A stretch of DNA of 64,000 nt from JAANXG01 sp034520625 (GTDB taxonomy: Bacteria; Pseudomonadota; Gammaproteobacteria; Arenicellales; JAANXG01): positions 389,425-453,424 of the forward strand of contig JAXHNI010000007.1 in the NCBI GenBank assembly GCA_034520625.1. The letters are read 5' to 3'. Positions 33,916 through 42,669 of this stretch are shown one piece after another. Both the position numbers and the translations under genes were made by a program. Positions within the stretch are counted from its first letter, which is position 1. Each line of letters begins with the position of its first letter. The notes below the pieces were generated by a model, which saw only the letters and a list, made by a program, of their open reading frames with translations, made no database searches and was not told the DNA's origin.

Positions 33916-35139
33916 ATGCCCGAGACGGACCGGGTTTTCGCAGACCGGATCACCGACGTGCCGCGCTCGTTCATCCGCGAGATACTCAAGGTCGCGCTCG
34001 ACCCCGGCGTGATCTCCTTTGCCGGGGGACTGCCGAACCGCTCGCTTTTCCCGGTGGCGGCGTTAAAAGCGGCGACGGAAAACGTGCTGGGTGGCCAGGC
34101 CGCGGACGTGCTGCAGTACGCCGGGTCCGAAGGCTATCAGCCCCTGCGGGAGTTCATCGCGGCGCGCTACCGTCAAACCCGGGGCCTGGATATCCCGGTG
34201 GACAACATTCTGGTCACTAACGGCTCGCAACAGGGCCTGGACCTTCTAGGCAAGACGCTGCTCAACGATGGCGACGGGGTAGTTATCGAGGAACCGGGAT
34301 ATCTTGGCGCCATCCAGGCATTCTCGTTGTACCGGCCGATTTTCCGGCCGGTATCGGTGTCGTCGTCAGGCATGAATGTGGAACAACTGCGCTCGGCGAT
34401 GTTCGCTCATCGTCCGAAGCTGATCTACACGGTGCCGAATTTCCAGAATCCCTCCGGGGTCTCCTACCCCGAGGACAATCGCCACGAGGTGGCGGAGGCG
34501 GTGGCGGGGACCGGCGCTTTGCTGATTGAGGACGATCCCTACGGCGATCTGCGTTTCTCGGGCCGGCCCGGCTCGTCATTCAAGTCACTTTTGCCGGAGC
34601 AGACCGTCATGCTCGGCTCGTTTTCCAAGTGCATCGTGCCGGGACTGCGCCTGGGCTGGATAGTGGCGCCGGACGATCTGCTGGACAAGCTCGTTACCGT
34701 CAAGCAGGCGACGGATCTGCATACCAGCCACTTCACCCAGAGTATCGTCCACCGCTACCTGGCGGACAACGACCTGGACGAGCACGTCGGGATCATCACC
34801 GATACTTACGGTCGCCAGTGCCAGGCTATGCAACGGGGTATCCGGGAGCATTTTCCCCCGGACGTAGCTTGCACGGAGCCGGAAGGCGGGATGTTTCTGT
34901 GGGCAGCGTTGCCGGAAGACCTAGCGGCGGTGGACCTGTTCGACTTGGCGGTGGCGGAGAAAGTGGTGTTCGTGCCGGGCGACCCGTTCTACGTCGATGG
35001 CCGCCGAAGCAATGCCATGCGCTTGAACTTTTCCTGCGCCGACGAAGCGACGATCGAGATCGGAATGCAAAGGCTGGGAGGTGCCATATCCAAGCTACTG
35101 GCGGCGCCGCAAGGCGACCGGGAGTCGGGCCGTGGTTAA
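33916..35139 (+). CDS. PLP-dependent aminotransferase (class I/II, LysN/2-aminoadipate type)
   Basis: 407 aa fold-type I aminotransferase. GVISFAGGLPNRSLFP, YGS-like QYAGSEGYQPLREFIAARY, ILVTNGSQQGLDLLGKTLL, NFQNPSGVSY and ALLIEDDPYGDLRF are conserved. The PLP lysine is in MLGSFSKCIVPGLRLGWI and the C-terminal Arg in NAMRLNFSC. It transfers an amino group to or from an alpha-keto acid; substrate open. GGGGGAA precedes the ATG. It looks intact, unlike the surroundings. Confidence 0.88.
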   Translation: MPETDRVFADRITDVPRSFIREILKVALDPGVISFAGGLPNRSLFPVAALKAATENVLGGQAADVLQYAGSEGYQPLREFIAARYRQTRGLDIPVDNILVTNGSQQGLDLLGKTLLNDGDGVVIEEPGYLGAIQAFSLYRPIFRPVSVSSSGMNVEQLRSAMFAHRPKLIYTVPNFQNPSGVSYPEDNRHEVAEAVAGTGALLIEDDPYGDLRFSGRPGSSFKSLLPEQTVMLGSFSKCIVPGLRLGWIVAPDDLLDKLVTVKQATDLHTSHFTQSIVHRYLADNDLDEHVGIITDTYGRQCQAMQRGIREHFPPDVACTEPEGGMFLWAALPEDLAAVDLFDLAVAEKVVFVPGDPFYVDGRRSNAMRLNFSCADEATIEIGMQRLGGAISKLLAAPQGDRESGRG

Positions 35140-35217
35140 GGGGCAGAGCGCCGCGCGGCCAGGTGACGACCGCGCGGTGTGGTAACCGCGCCGAGTTCCG
35201 GGTTGGCCCTGGTTACC

Positions 35218-35413
35218 CTAGCTGGTGGCGCCCTGCTGTTGTTGTTGCTGCATTAACTTCTGCAACAGGCTCCCACACTCCTGCTGGAGTTCCTTGAGTT
35301 GGGGTAGAAGCTGCCCGGCCTCGGGATTTTCCTCGTTCATGGCGGCGTGCATCTCCTGATCCGGTTCCTGGCGTGCCGCGCGGACATCTTCGCGCTGGCC
35401 TTGTTGGGCGTAT
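35218..35413 (-). other. Q-rich C-terminal remnant of an unknown protein
   Basis: On the minus strand DVRAARQEPDQEMHAAMNEE, LLPQLKELQQECGSLLQKLM ends in QQQQQGATS and a TAG. Upstream a stop closes the frame, leaving at most a 44-residue peptide from an internal ATG. Looks like the tail of a lost helical protein. Confidence 0.35.
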
Positions 35414-35419
35414 CCTCAC

Positions 35420-35800
35420 CTACTCCCATTTGTTTGTCTTGGATTCAGATAAAAGACTGTCCGTGCCTATAACGCAGAAACGGTGCCCGGTTGGTGCTTC
35501 CATTACCCACCAATCTCGGACTTTCTGACAACGCTTGGCCCCTAATGCCTCCAATCTGGAAACCTCTGCTTCAACGTCATCCGTCTCAATATCTATATGA
35601 ACGCGACTTGCGTGCGTCACCTTCTGGAGTTCAATATGCGGTTCGTCTGAAGGGGTTTGCAGCAAAATATATCCTTGATCTTTGGGATTAGACGAGTATT
35701 TCGGTTCGTAACCTAGTGCTCTGCCCCAAAAGCGTGCCGCAGAGTCAAGATCGTCGGTCTTACAGTCAATTATTAAACCAGCAATTCGGCTTCGGTGCAT
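35420..35800 (-). CDS. VOC-family (glyoxalase-like) protein
   Basis: 126 aa, one vicinal-oxygen-chelate domain: LIIDCKTDDLDSAARFWGRA, LGYEP, PHIELQKVTHASRVHIDIET, and GHRFCVIG at the end. His and Glu at positions of the metal site can be seen (HIDIETDD, HRFCVI). Function unknown; many such genes are cassette cargo for resistance or detoxification. AAGGAGT precedes the ATG. Directly upstream lies an attC-like palindrome. Confidence 0.82.
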   Translation of the reverse strand: MHRSRIAGLIIDCKTDDLDSAARFWGRALGYEPKYSSNPKDQGYILLQTPSDEPHIELQKVTHASRVHIDIETDDVEAEVSRLEALGAKRCQKVRDWWVMEAPTGHRFCVIGTDSLLSESKTNKWE

Positions 35801-35825
35801 CTCGCAACTCCTTTAGTTATAGGTT

Positions 35826-35932
35826 GCCCAATTTATAAGCATTTATCCGCTGTGCGCAACGTAGCGGATAAATGTCTGTTGGACTAAGCCGCCCATCAGG
35901 CTACCGTGGCTTATATATAGAGGATTGTATTG
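35826..35932 (-). repeat. attC-like palindrome and 70-bp dispersed repeat, copy 2
   Basis: 35840-35851 and 35863-35874 form a perfect 12-bp inverted repeat (CATTTATCCGCT). Outside it lie GCCCAAT and GTTGGAC, close to the integron RYYYAAC/GTTRRRY cores, giving a 59-bp attC-like site read on the minus strand as GTCCAAC-...-ATTGGGC, immediately before the VOC gene. The 35863-35932 part matches 6317-6386 at 63 of 70 bases. Confidence 0.55.
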
Positions 35933-36057
35933 ATCGGGCCGGGCGATTCGGGGAGGAGGCGTAAACGGCCACTCGAAAGGGTCTGCGAAAATGGCTGGCC
36001 GTGCAGTGAATTGCTTTCGCTGGACCGGCGTGCCTGAGCCTGCTACCAGCTTCCTCT

Positions 36058-37722
36058 ATGACTGGACTTGCGGAAACGCTGAGTAGACCGGGTATCCTTC
36101 GTTGGCTCTCCCGGCCAGCAACCGGGGCCGGCCTGGCTCCGGACCGAAGCTCGCTTCCCATAGTGCCGGTGGAACAGCTACTGATGCAGAGCGAGCGACC
36201 CGCGCTATGTCGGCGGATCGATCGACTGCTCAGCGTGCCGAGATCCCACCTCGAAACCTTGTACCATTTGGCGATCAAGAGCTACGCACGCTTCGTACAG
36301 CAGCTCCCCGCCTCGGAAGCCCATCATCATGCAGGATCCGGCGGTATGCTGGACCACGGACTGGAGGTGGTGGCCAACGCCCTCGCGCTGCGGCGTGGCC
36401 ATCTCCTGCCCCATGGCGACGAGCCGGAGCGCCTGGCCCGGAGCCAGGACCTGTGGACTTACGCCGTGTTCACCGCCGCCCTACTACATGACATCGGCAA
36501 GCCCGCGGTGGACCAGCGCGTGACGCTGTTCGACGTCCGCGGGCGGGCGCTTGGTGTATGGGACCCTTGGCAGGGACCAATGGACAACACGGCCCGTTCG
36601 TACCGGGTGACGTTCGTACGCGAACGCCGCCGTGGCCTGCACGAACGGGTCGCACCGCTGCTCGCCCGCTTCGTGGTACCGGCAGCCGGGCTCTCCTGGC
36701 TCGCCTCCGAGCGGGAGTCGGTGGCCCGCAACTTGGGCGCCGTCGACAATGTGCGGCTGCCCGATGTCCGGACCATACCGCTGCATGAAAAACTCCTCAC
36801 CGCCCTGCGCCACCTCCTCTCCGAAGGCGAGTTACCGCTCAACCGCGACGGGCCGGCGGGGTGGCTTACCGGTGACGACCTGTGGTTGGTGAGCAAGCGC
36901 ACGGCCGATGTGCTGCGGGCGCATCTTCTAAGCGAGGGCCACGGCGGTATACCCAGCGGCAATGACCGGATCTTCGATGTGCTGCAGGAACACCGGCTGA
37001 TTATTCCAAACGGTGAGCGGGCAATCTGGCGGGCGCAGGTCGCCGGTGACGGTTGGGCGCACGACCTGACTCTGTTGCGCATTGCCGCGGCGCAGGTATG
37101 GCCCGATCCCGAAGGCCGGCCAGAGCAGTTCGCTGGATCTGTGACTCCGACGGAGGACACCGACGCTACAACCAAGGCGGCCACCACTACTAAAGAACCG
37201 GAGAAATTCGCCTCGCATAACATCCCCCCCTCAGGTCGTATCTTGTCATCAGCATGTGATGAAGCGAACCCGGAGGGGCCGCAGTCTTGTCATGAAACGT
37301 CCTACCGTACCGGTGGTGAATCCGGCATCACGAACGCCGCCGATACGGCGCCCGACTCGTCTGATTCGGGCCGGAGGTTCCTGGAGTGGCTCCGGGACGG
37401 TGTTGAATCGCAACGCATCCCCGTGAACACCGTCAATGCGCGCGTTCACGTCGTGCCTGAAGGCGTGCTTCTCGTCAGCCCGGGCATTTTCAAGGATTTT
37501 GCGGCGCAACATCCGGCGAAGGATTGGTCGCACGTGCAAAAGCGCTGCCAGAAACTGAAGGTTCATCGCAAGACGGAAACCGGGACCAACATCCACCGTT
37601 ACCAGGTTGCCGGGGGGCGCAAACGTTCGGCGATCAATGGCCTGCTGCTTACGGATGCGGGCCTCGTCTTTGGTACGGCATCCCCACCACAGCCCAATCC
37701 GCATCTTTCACCGAAGGAATGA
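36058..37722 (+). CDS. MOBH-type conjugative relaxase (TraI_2 family)
   Basis: 554 aa. The N-terminal TraI_2 domain has the metal-binding HD-like motifs EAHHHAGSGGMLDHGLEVV and FTAALLHDIGKPAVDQ, as in MobH relaxases of integrative elements. The C-terminal DUF1528-type domain is seen in GRRFLEWLRDGV, VHVVPEGVLLVSPGIFKDF. It would nick the element's oriT. It is shorter than typical ~620-650 aa relatives. Its stop overlaps the next gene (ATGA). No other transfer genes are visible in the window, so mobility is likely lost or served in trans. Confidence 0.85.
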   Translation: MTGLAETLSRPGILRWLSRPATGAGLAPDRSSLPIVPVEQLLMQSERPALCRRIDRLLSVPRSHLETLYHLAIKSYARFVQQLPASEAHHHAGSGGMLDHGLEVVANALALRRGHLLPHGDEPERLARSQDLWTYAVFTAALLHDIGKPAVDQRVTLFDVRGRALGVWDPWQGPMDNTARSYRVTFVRERRRGLHERVAPLLARFVVPAAGLSWLASERESVARNLGAVDNVRLPDVRTIPLHEKLLTALRHLLSEGELPLNRDGPAGWLTGDDLWLVSKRTADVLRAHLLSEGHGGIPSGNDRIFDVLQEHRLIIPNGERAIWRAQVAGDGWAHDLTLLRIAAAQVWPDPEGRPEQFAGSVTPTEDTDATTKAATTTKEPEKFASHNIPPSGRILSSACDEANPEGPQSCHETSYRTGGESGITNAADTAPDSSDSGRRFLEWLRDGVESQRIPVNTVNARVHVVPEGVLLVSPGIFKDFAAQHPAKDWSHVQKRCQKLKVHRKTETGTNIHRYQVAGGRKRSAINGLLLTDAGLVFGTASPPQPNPHLSPKE

Positions 37723-37955
37723 TCCGGCGGCCTCCACGCATTCCGCTCACGGTGGACTTGTGGTCCGTAAGAGAGATTGCCGCCTACCTCAAGCGTTCGG
37801 AGGCGGTCGTGCGTGAACGCATCACCGCCCTGCCCGGCTTCCCCCAGGCCATCCGGCTGCCCGTCGCTGGCAGTAAACGCCGCGGGCAACCTTTGTGGAA
37901 GGCCAAGGAGGTGATTGCCTGGGCTGAGAAGCACCAGGAAAACCGCGTCGCCTAG
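37719..37955 (+). CDS. AlpA-like HTH protein, probable excisionase/regulator
   Basis: 78 aa. LWSVREIAAYLKRSEAVVRE is a MerR/AlpA-type winged helix-turn-helix, followed by RRGQPLWKAKEVIAWAEKHQ. Such small proteins often act as excision directionality factors or activate integrase genes. Starts 4 bp inside the relaxase gene and ends 4 bp inside the convergent integrase gene. Confidence 0.75.
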   Translation: MIRRPPRIPLTVDLWSVREIAAYLKRSEAVVRERITALPGFPQAIRLPVAGSKRRGQPLWKAKEVIAWAEKHQENRVA

Positions 37956-38938
37956 TTCAGCTTGGCTGCCAGGTCCTCTGCGGATGGCGCATAGTAAACG
38001 TTCTGCAGCACCCGAAGATCGCGGTGCCCACTGATCCGGGCAAGTTCCAACACATCGAACACTTTCGACAGCCGCGTCAGCGCCTCGCGTCGCGTGTCGT
38101 GAAAATGCAGATCTTCAATCAGCGCGCGCTTCTTCGCCTTGCGAAACAGGGCATCTAGAATGGCCGTCGAGAGACCGAACACAGTACCCTCACTGCCATT
38201 CAAGCATCGTAGCTGCTCGATGATGCGACGCGCCTCGGCCGACAACGGCACGTCCCGCGCATAGCCATTCTTCGTCTGCGGCAGATGCAGATGCCGCTCA
38301 TTGACGTGCTGCCATTCCAGGCTGCAGATCTCCGCCGCACGCATTGCTGTCTCGATGGCGAAGAGATAGGCCGCGCCAACGCGTGCTGAGGCCGTCTCGG
38401 GAAGCATCTCGCGGGAATACCCCAGCGCATGCAACAGCCTCTCCGTTTCTTCCGCTGTCGGCCGCCGGGTGCGCGCCGGAGTGGGCGGTGGCCGTCGCAC
38501 ACTACTGACAGGGTTAACGCGGAGCCATCCCCATTCGCGCCTTGCCACCGAGCAGGCATGGGAGAGAATCGTCATCTCCCGTTCCACCGTCGCGCCGGTG
38601 ACTTGCTGCAGGCGTCGGTCGCGCCAGGCGGCAATATCGGTCGGTGCGAGCATGCGCAGCGACACTTCAACGAGGGAGTCACGGAGAATGACATTGATCA
38701 TTTTTTGCTCCCGCGCGGCACCTTGCTTCTTTGCGCTGACCTCGCGGCTATAGCGTTCGAGCAAGTCGCGGAACGGCCTATTGGGGACTTTCCCGGCTGC
38801 GTCTTCCCGCAACTTGGTCTCTTCCTGTGCCGCCCAGGCCTGGGCTTCCCGCTTGGTGGTGAACGTCGCGGACGCGCGGGTGCCCTTGATGTAAACCTCG
38901 GCACGCCAGGTGCCAGCACGTTTTCTGAATGTAGCCAT
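37952..38938 (-). CDS. Tyrosine-type site-specific integrase
   Basis: 328 aa. N-terminal arm-binding segment (MATFRKRAGTWRAEVYIKGT), core-binding region, then the catalytic domain: Arg in ETAMRAAEICSLEW, Lys in LPQTKNGYARDV, HxxR in HFHDTRREALTRL, His in ISGHRDLRVL, and Tyr in NVYYAP. All five catalytic residues are present, so it could be active. Its 5' end points at tRNA-Thr 175 bp away, the expected layout for an element inserted in the tRNA 3' end. Confidence 0.9.
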   Translation of the reverse strand: MATFRKRAGTWRAEVYIKGTRASATFTTKREAQAWAAQEETKLREDAAGKVPNRPFRDLLERYSREVSAKKQGAAREQKMINVILRDSLVEVSLRMLAPTDIAAWRDRRLQQVTGATVEREMTILSHACSVARREWGWLRVNPVSSVRRPPPTPARTRRPTAEETERLLHALGYSREMLPETASARVGAAYLFAIETAMRAAEICSLEWQHVNERHLHLPQTKNGYARDVPLSAEARRIIEQLRCLNGSEGTVFGLSTAILDALFRKAKKRALIEDLHFHDTRREALTRLSKVFDVLELARISGHRDLRVLQNVYYAPSAEDLAAKLN

Positions 38939-39112
38939 CCCCTTTCCTTTTTACGCCATTGGCGTAAATTTGGCGTAAACGAATCATACAACAAGTGGGG
39001 GAAAGCGGGGTAACGCGGAGAAGAAAAAGGAAGAAATCCGTTCTAACTATCTGTTTTTATTTAGAAAGTGTGAAAAAGTGGCAAAAAGCGCAAGTTGTTG
39101 ATTTCTGGTAGG

Positions 39113-39188
39113 TGGTGCCAGCGAGAGGAGTCGAACCTCCGACCTGCCGATTACGAATCGGCTGCTCTACCAGCTGAGCTACGCTGGC
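39113..39188 (-). tRNA. tRNA-Thr(CGT)
   Basis: Read on the minus strand: acceptor GCCAGCG pairs with CGCTGGC, followed by encoded ACCA; D-loop AGCTCAGCTGGTAGAGC; anticodon arm CCGAT-TCGTA-ATCGG giving anticodon CGT; T-loop GGTTCGACTCC. Probable integration target of the neighbouring element. Because the 3' end faces the integrase, the left-hand boundary repeat of the tRNA end should exist elsewhere; I did not find it in the window. Confidence 0.95.
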
Positions 39189-39331
39189 AACGGGGACGCG
39201 ATTATACAGCACGTCCCCGGCGACGCTACCGCTACTTAATTTGCCACGGTCAGGAGGCGTCTGAAACCTGAGAGGCCGGAGCGTTCCCGCAGGTCGCGGC
39301 CCGTTTTAGGAATCGGCGCCGGGGCATGGAG

Positions 39332-39439
39332 CCGGAAGTCGGGGAGCGTCCCTCAGGGCTGTCGAAAACACGGATGTTTGAGCCAAAGCGTACAGGGACG
39401 TATTCACAGCGGCCTTGAGGGACGCCCCCCGACTTCCGG
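39332..39439. repeat. Hairpin repeat with conserved loop, copy 1
   Basis: Arms CCGGAAGTCGGGG-A-GCGTCC.. and ..GGACGCCCCCCGACTTCCGG are complementary over about 25 bp with one mismatch. They flank a ~54-nt segment (GCTGTCGAAAACAC...GTATTCACAGCGG) nearly identical in inverse orientation to that of the repeat at 56.7 kb, whose arms differ. Sits between the pseudopilin gene end and tRNA-Thr. Confidence 0.8.
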
Positions 39440-39484
39440 CCGCCCCGATCCTGCGGGCATTATTCAAACCGGGGCACTACTCCA

Positions 39485-40153
39485 TCATTCGCTCAGCGCA
39501 TCGGCCGCCGTACCCGAGCAAGTGGTCGGGCCGAGTTGATCCACCCGCGGCCGCCCGGTCTGGGAGATCACCACAACCCGCGCCGGGGAGGCTTCCGAGT
39601 TCTGCGCCGCGTCGAGATCACCGGAATCGCTGGTGGTGCAAATGACGTGGCGAGCCGTCACGCCGGCACTGTCGACGTTCAGCGGGTCCAACGTCCCGTC
39701 GGGCATGAAGCTGAAGGCATTGTCCGCCTGGCCGTTTCCGCGAATGGTGATCCGGTCGGTCTGCGTGCGCCCGGTGCGGATCAGCTCGTTGCCGAGTCCC
39801 GGCCGGAAGTTGATCGCCTGGGGGTTGCCGGTGGAAGTGAAGATCAGATAGCCGGAATGGTAATTGGGCGGCGATCCGGGCGCCTCGGTCACCCCGCAGT
39901 CACAGTTCGCATCACCCTGGCAGGCATCAGGATTCTGGGAACGGCAAACGGTCACGCGATCGCTCCGTGTGATAGCTTCGTTCCGCGCATGATTGATCAC
40001 CCCCACCCAGGTATTGGTCTCAGACGTCAGAGTCGTACGCTCGAGGAACCGATTGAAGCTCGGCACCCCCCAGGCCAGCAGGACCGCGGCCACCACCAGC
40101 GTGATCAGCAACTCCACCAGAGTAAATCCGGAACGCTTGTTCATTTTGCGCAT
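39485..40153 (-). CDS. fimT: GspH/FimT-type pseudopilin
   Basis: 222 aa. Type IV prepilin leader and N-terminal helix: SGFTLVELLITLVVAAVLLA, with cleavage after Gly and the conserved Glu5. The globular part has the GspH/FimT pattern (SETNTWVGVINHARNEAITR, FMPDGTLDP) and several Cys pairs (CQGDANCDCG). It would seed or cap the pilus as a minor subunit. The start may be the second ATG three codons in. Opposite strand to the other pilin genes. Confidence 0.85.
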   Translation of the reverse strand: MRKMNKRSGFTLVELLITLVVAAVLLAWGVPSFNRFLERTTLTSETNTWVGVINHARNEAITRSDRVTVCRSQNPDACQGDANCDCGVTEAPGSPPNYHSGYLIFTSTGNPQAINFRPGLGNELIRTGRTQTDRITIRGNGQADNAFSFMPDGTLDPLNVDSAGVTARHVICTTSDSGDLDAAQNSEASPARVVVISQTGRPRVDQLGPTTCSGTAADALSE

Positions 40154-40373
40154 TGTCCGCCGTGGGCCCGCGCTGGACCGGCCGACCCGCTTCTCCTTTG
40201 GCTGAGATGGTGGAACCAGTATAGACGGGAATCGCGGATCTGGAAAAACCGGCAGTTCGCCGTGAGCAAGGATCGGGATCCGGTCGGTTGCCGCCGGAGG
40301 CCGGCGACGGCAGACCCGGCCAAAAGAATGCCGGGCGGAGGCGCGACTCGCGGGATACCGGTGGGGACCGGTG

Positions 40374-40799
40374 CTACCGGTTCGCGGACCGGCGAACCCG
40401 GATCACCACGTCGACACCTTCGATTTCGACGCCCTCACCCGCATCGGGCAGGGCCCCGATCTGGATCTCGTCGGCATCGATATCCGCGAGCTCGCCGGAT
40501 TCGACATCGTAGAAATGATGATGCGGTGTCATATTGGAGTCGTAGAACACCTTGCTGGGGTCCACCAACACCTGCCGCAGTAATCCCTTCTCCACGAAAA
40601 GCCCCAGGGTGTTGTAAATCGTCGCCTTGGACACACGGGCGCCGTCTTCGTTGACCTGCTCATAGAGCTGCTCGGCGGAGAAATGCGCCGGACGGTTCAG
40701 AACCATGCGGGCGATTCGGAGCCGCTGGGCGGTCGGTATGACGCCGTGGGCCCGCAACTCTTGGCTGACGGAATCAGTTTGGTGATCACGGTGATGCAT
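40374..40799 (-). CDS. Fur-family metalloregulator
   Basis: 141 aa. Winged HTH: GVIPTAQRLRIARMVLNRPA, RVSKATIYNTLGLFVEKGLL; metal-sensing HHHFYDVESGELADIDADE. It lacks the C-terminal Cys-x2-Cys pairs of classical Fur and Zur, resembling the Irr/PerR-like branch. Could sense iron or peroxide. A 25-bp dyad sits just in front of the start, likely autoregulation. Confidence 0.85.
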   Translation of the reverse strand: MHHRDHQTDSVSQELRAHGVIPTAQRLRIARMVLNRPAHFSAEQLYEQVNEDGARVSKATIYNTLGLFVEKGLLRQVLVDPSKVFYDSNMTPHHHFYDVESGELADIDADEIQIGALPDAGEGVEIEGVDVVIRVRRSANR

Positions 40800-40813
40800 G
40801 ACACAGTGGATTG

Positions 40814-40838
40814 TAGACTTAGACTGGTTCTAAGTCTA
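40814..40838. promoter_or_regulatory. Fur-family operator-like palindrome
   Basis: TAGACTTAG-ACTGGTT-CTAAGTCTA is a perfect 9-bp dyad 15 bp upstream of the fur-family start, similar to Irr/PerR-type boxes (TTAGACT...AGTCTAA). Confidence 0.7.
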
Positions 40839-41137
40839 ACCCCCCGGGCCTATCATCGTCCGCGGTTCCAATCCCCGGGCCCACCGGGTCGCCTCCCGGC
40901 AACCAGTCATGCTGCGGCGCACAGCCCCACCCCGAAATGCCCGGTAAACCGCGCCGTCGACGGAAGCGAAGGTCGATCCGCCCGTACGGGTCCAGCGGGG
41001 ATGAATCGACCCGAGAAAAAACTTCGACATTTCGTGGGACCTGGACTAGACTCCATTGAACAGGTTGTATCGAAAAGGATCTCCAGAGTACCGAAATTGA
41101 CCGTTTATCTGGCAATAACAACCGTTAGTACTTTTAA
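40839..41137. promoter_or_regulatory. 300-bp intergenic region before the pilin operon
   Basis: No gene found. The last ~100 bp turn AT-rich before the pilV ATG (GTTAGTACTTTTAAATG) and probably hold the pilin promoter. A sigma-54 element (GG-N10-GC) could not be identified with confidence. Confidence 0.4.
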
Positions 41138-41692
41138 ATGAACCGTTTATCCTATTTTAAGCAGACTCGGCGCTACCGTTCATCGGGGATCGCGCCCGCT
41201 TGCTGGGACTCGCCGCCGGTTGGCCGCCAGTCCGGATTTTCCCTGATCGAATCCCTGGTTACCCTGACGATCCTGTCCATCGGCCTGATGGGACTGGCGT
41301 TCCTGCAGGCCCAGGGCATGCAACTGAATACCAGCGCCTACGCGCGGACCCAGGCCTCCGTCCTGGTCGGCGACATCATCGACCGCATGCGGCTGAACTC
41401 CGCGAACGCGGCGGATTACGACACCGGGTCCTTCAGCCCGGGGTCCAGTCCGGCGTCCAACTGCACGATCACGGGCGCCCCGGACGCCGACAACGACCGC
41501 TACTGCTGGTACGGGCGCCTCCAGAGTGCCCTGCCCGAGGGTGACGGCGCGATTTCCGTCAACGGCAACGTGGTGACCGTGACCGTGAGCTGGAGTGAGC
41601 GCCCGGGCGCGACGCAGGACGACGATTTCGATCCGGCCAGCCTGCAGGAGACCGACCTCGTTCAGAACATGTCCATGAGCGTCACGCTATGA
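41138..41692 (+). CDS. pilV: Type IV pilus minor pilin PilV
   Basis: 184 aa. A long leader precedes QSGFSLIESLVTLTILSIGL, the PilV-type prepilin helix with Glu5, and LMGLAFLQAQGMQLNTSAYA follows as in PilV proteins. The rest is a small globular domain. A prepilin peptidase cleaves after Gly and the mature subunit enters the pilus. The stop overlaps pilW by 4 bp (ATGA). Confidence 0.9.
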   Translation: MNRLSYFKQTRRYRSSGIAPACWDSPPVGRQSGFSLIESLVTLTILSIGLMGLAFLQAQGMQLNTSAYARTQASVLVGDIIDRMRLNSANAADYDTGSFSPGSSPASNCTITGAPDADNDRYCWYGRLQSALPEGDGAISVNGNVVTVTVSWSERPGATQDDDFDPASLQETDLVQNMSMSVTL

Positions 41693-42669
41693 ACCGCAAT
41701 TCCGTCAATTCCCGGGGTTTCTCGCTCACCGAGCTACTGGTGGCCATGGTCATTGGCCTGCTGCTTCTCGCCGGGCTGGTCACCCTCATGGTGAACTCGA
41801 AAAAGAACTATGCGCAGCAGGACTACAGCGCCCGCCTGCAGGAGAACGCCCGGTTCGCCGTCGAGTTCCTGTCCTATGACATCCGCATGGCCGGCTTTTA
41901 CGGCTGCTCGAACGAGATTATCAATGACAACACCGTCACGCCCATAAGCGCGACGGACAGCGGCAACGGCAACCCCGACAGCCTCACGGTCACTCATGGC
42001 GAGCCCTACGAGCCCGGACAGGAAGTGCTGCTCGATGCGGCCGCCGCGGCCGACGCCACCACCCTGAGCCTGAACGACGTCCCGACCGATTGGAGCGATA
42101 CCGATACCCTGCTCGTCGGAGACTGTGGCAGCACCGCGGTCGCCGACATCACCAGCGGCGGCATCAACACTGGCACCGACGAGGTCACCGTGGCGCCGCG
42201 CAACGGCAGCTTCAGACGCGTCTTCAACCCGGCGGCGGAAGACAGCGGCCCCATTACGGTGCGGCGCCTGGTGAGCAACGAGTACTGTATCGAGATCGGC
42301 GAGTCTCAGGTGCCGACCCTGTACCGGGAAAGCGACCCCACCAGCGCCTGCAGCGCGGCTTCGCCGGAGCTGGTGGAAGGCGTCGAGAACATCCAGCTCC
42401 TGTATCAAAGCCTCGCCGGCGGGAACTTCGTCATCGGCAGCGGGAGTCTGCCCGCCAATCTCGCGGCGGTTCAGTTCGCCGCACTGGTACGCAGCGTCAG
42501 CAACGAGAATCTGGACAACCGCGAGTACGGCTCCGGCGCCGACATCACCGAGAACCACGGCCCGGGCGAACCGCTCCTGGATCAGGACGTGTCCGCGGTG
42601 ACGGGCACCATCCGGGGCCAACGGCGCGTTTTCAACAGCACCCTTGCCGTGAGGAACCGCTCGCTATGA
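41689..42669 (+). CDS. pilW: Type IV pilus minor pilin PilW
   Basis: 326 aa. Leader and helix RGFSLTELLVAMVIGLLLLA; then YSARLQENARFAVEFLSYDI, RMAGFYGC, characteristic of PilW. Part of the priming complex for pilus assembly with PilV, PilX and PilY1. A strongly Asp/Thr-rich globular half. It overlaps both pilV and pilX by 4 bp. Confidence 0.9.
   Translation: MNRNSVNSRGFSLTELLVAMVIGLLLLAGLVTLMVNSKKNYAQQDYSARLQENARFAVEFLSYDIRMAGFYGCSNEIINDNTVTPISATDSGNGNPDSLTVTHGEPYEPGQEVLLDAAAAADATTLSLNDVPTDWSDTDTLLVGDCGSTAVADITSGGINTGTDEVTVAPRNGSFRRVFNPAAEDSGPITVRRLVSNEYCIEIGESQVPTLYRESDPTSACSAASPELVEGVENIQLLYQSLAGGNFVIGSGSLPANLAAVQFAALVRSVSNENLDNREYGSGADITENHGPGEPLLDQDVSAVTGTIRGQRRVFNSTLAVRNRSL

Noticed and set aside
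36058..39188. A second tRNA-Thr end repeat (attR) inside the window
   Set aside because: I looked for the 3' tRNA sequence left of the integrase and saw no convincing copy.
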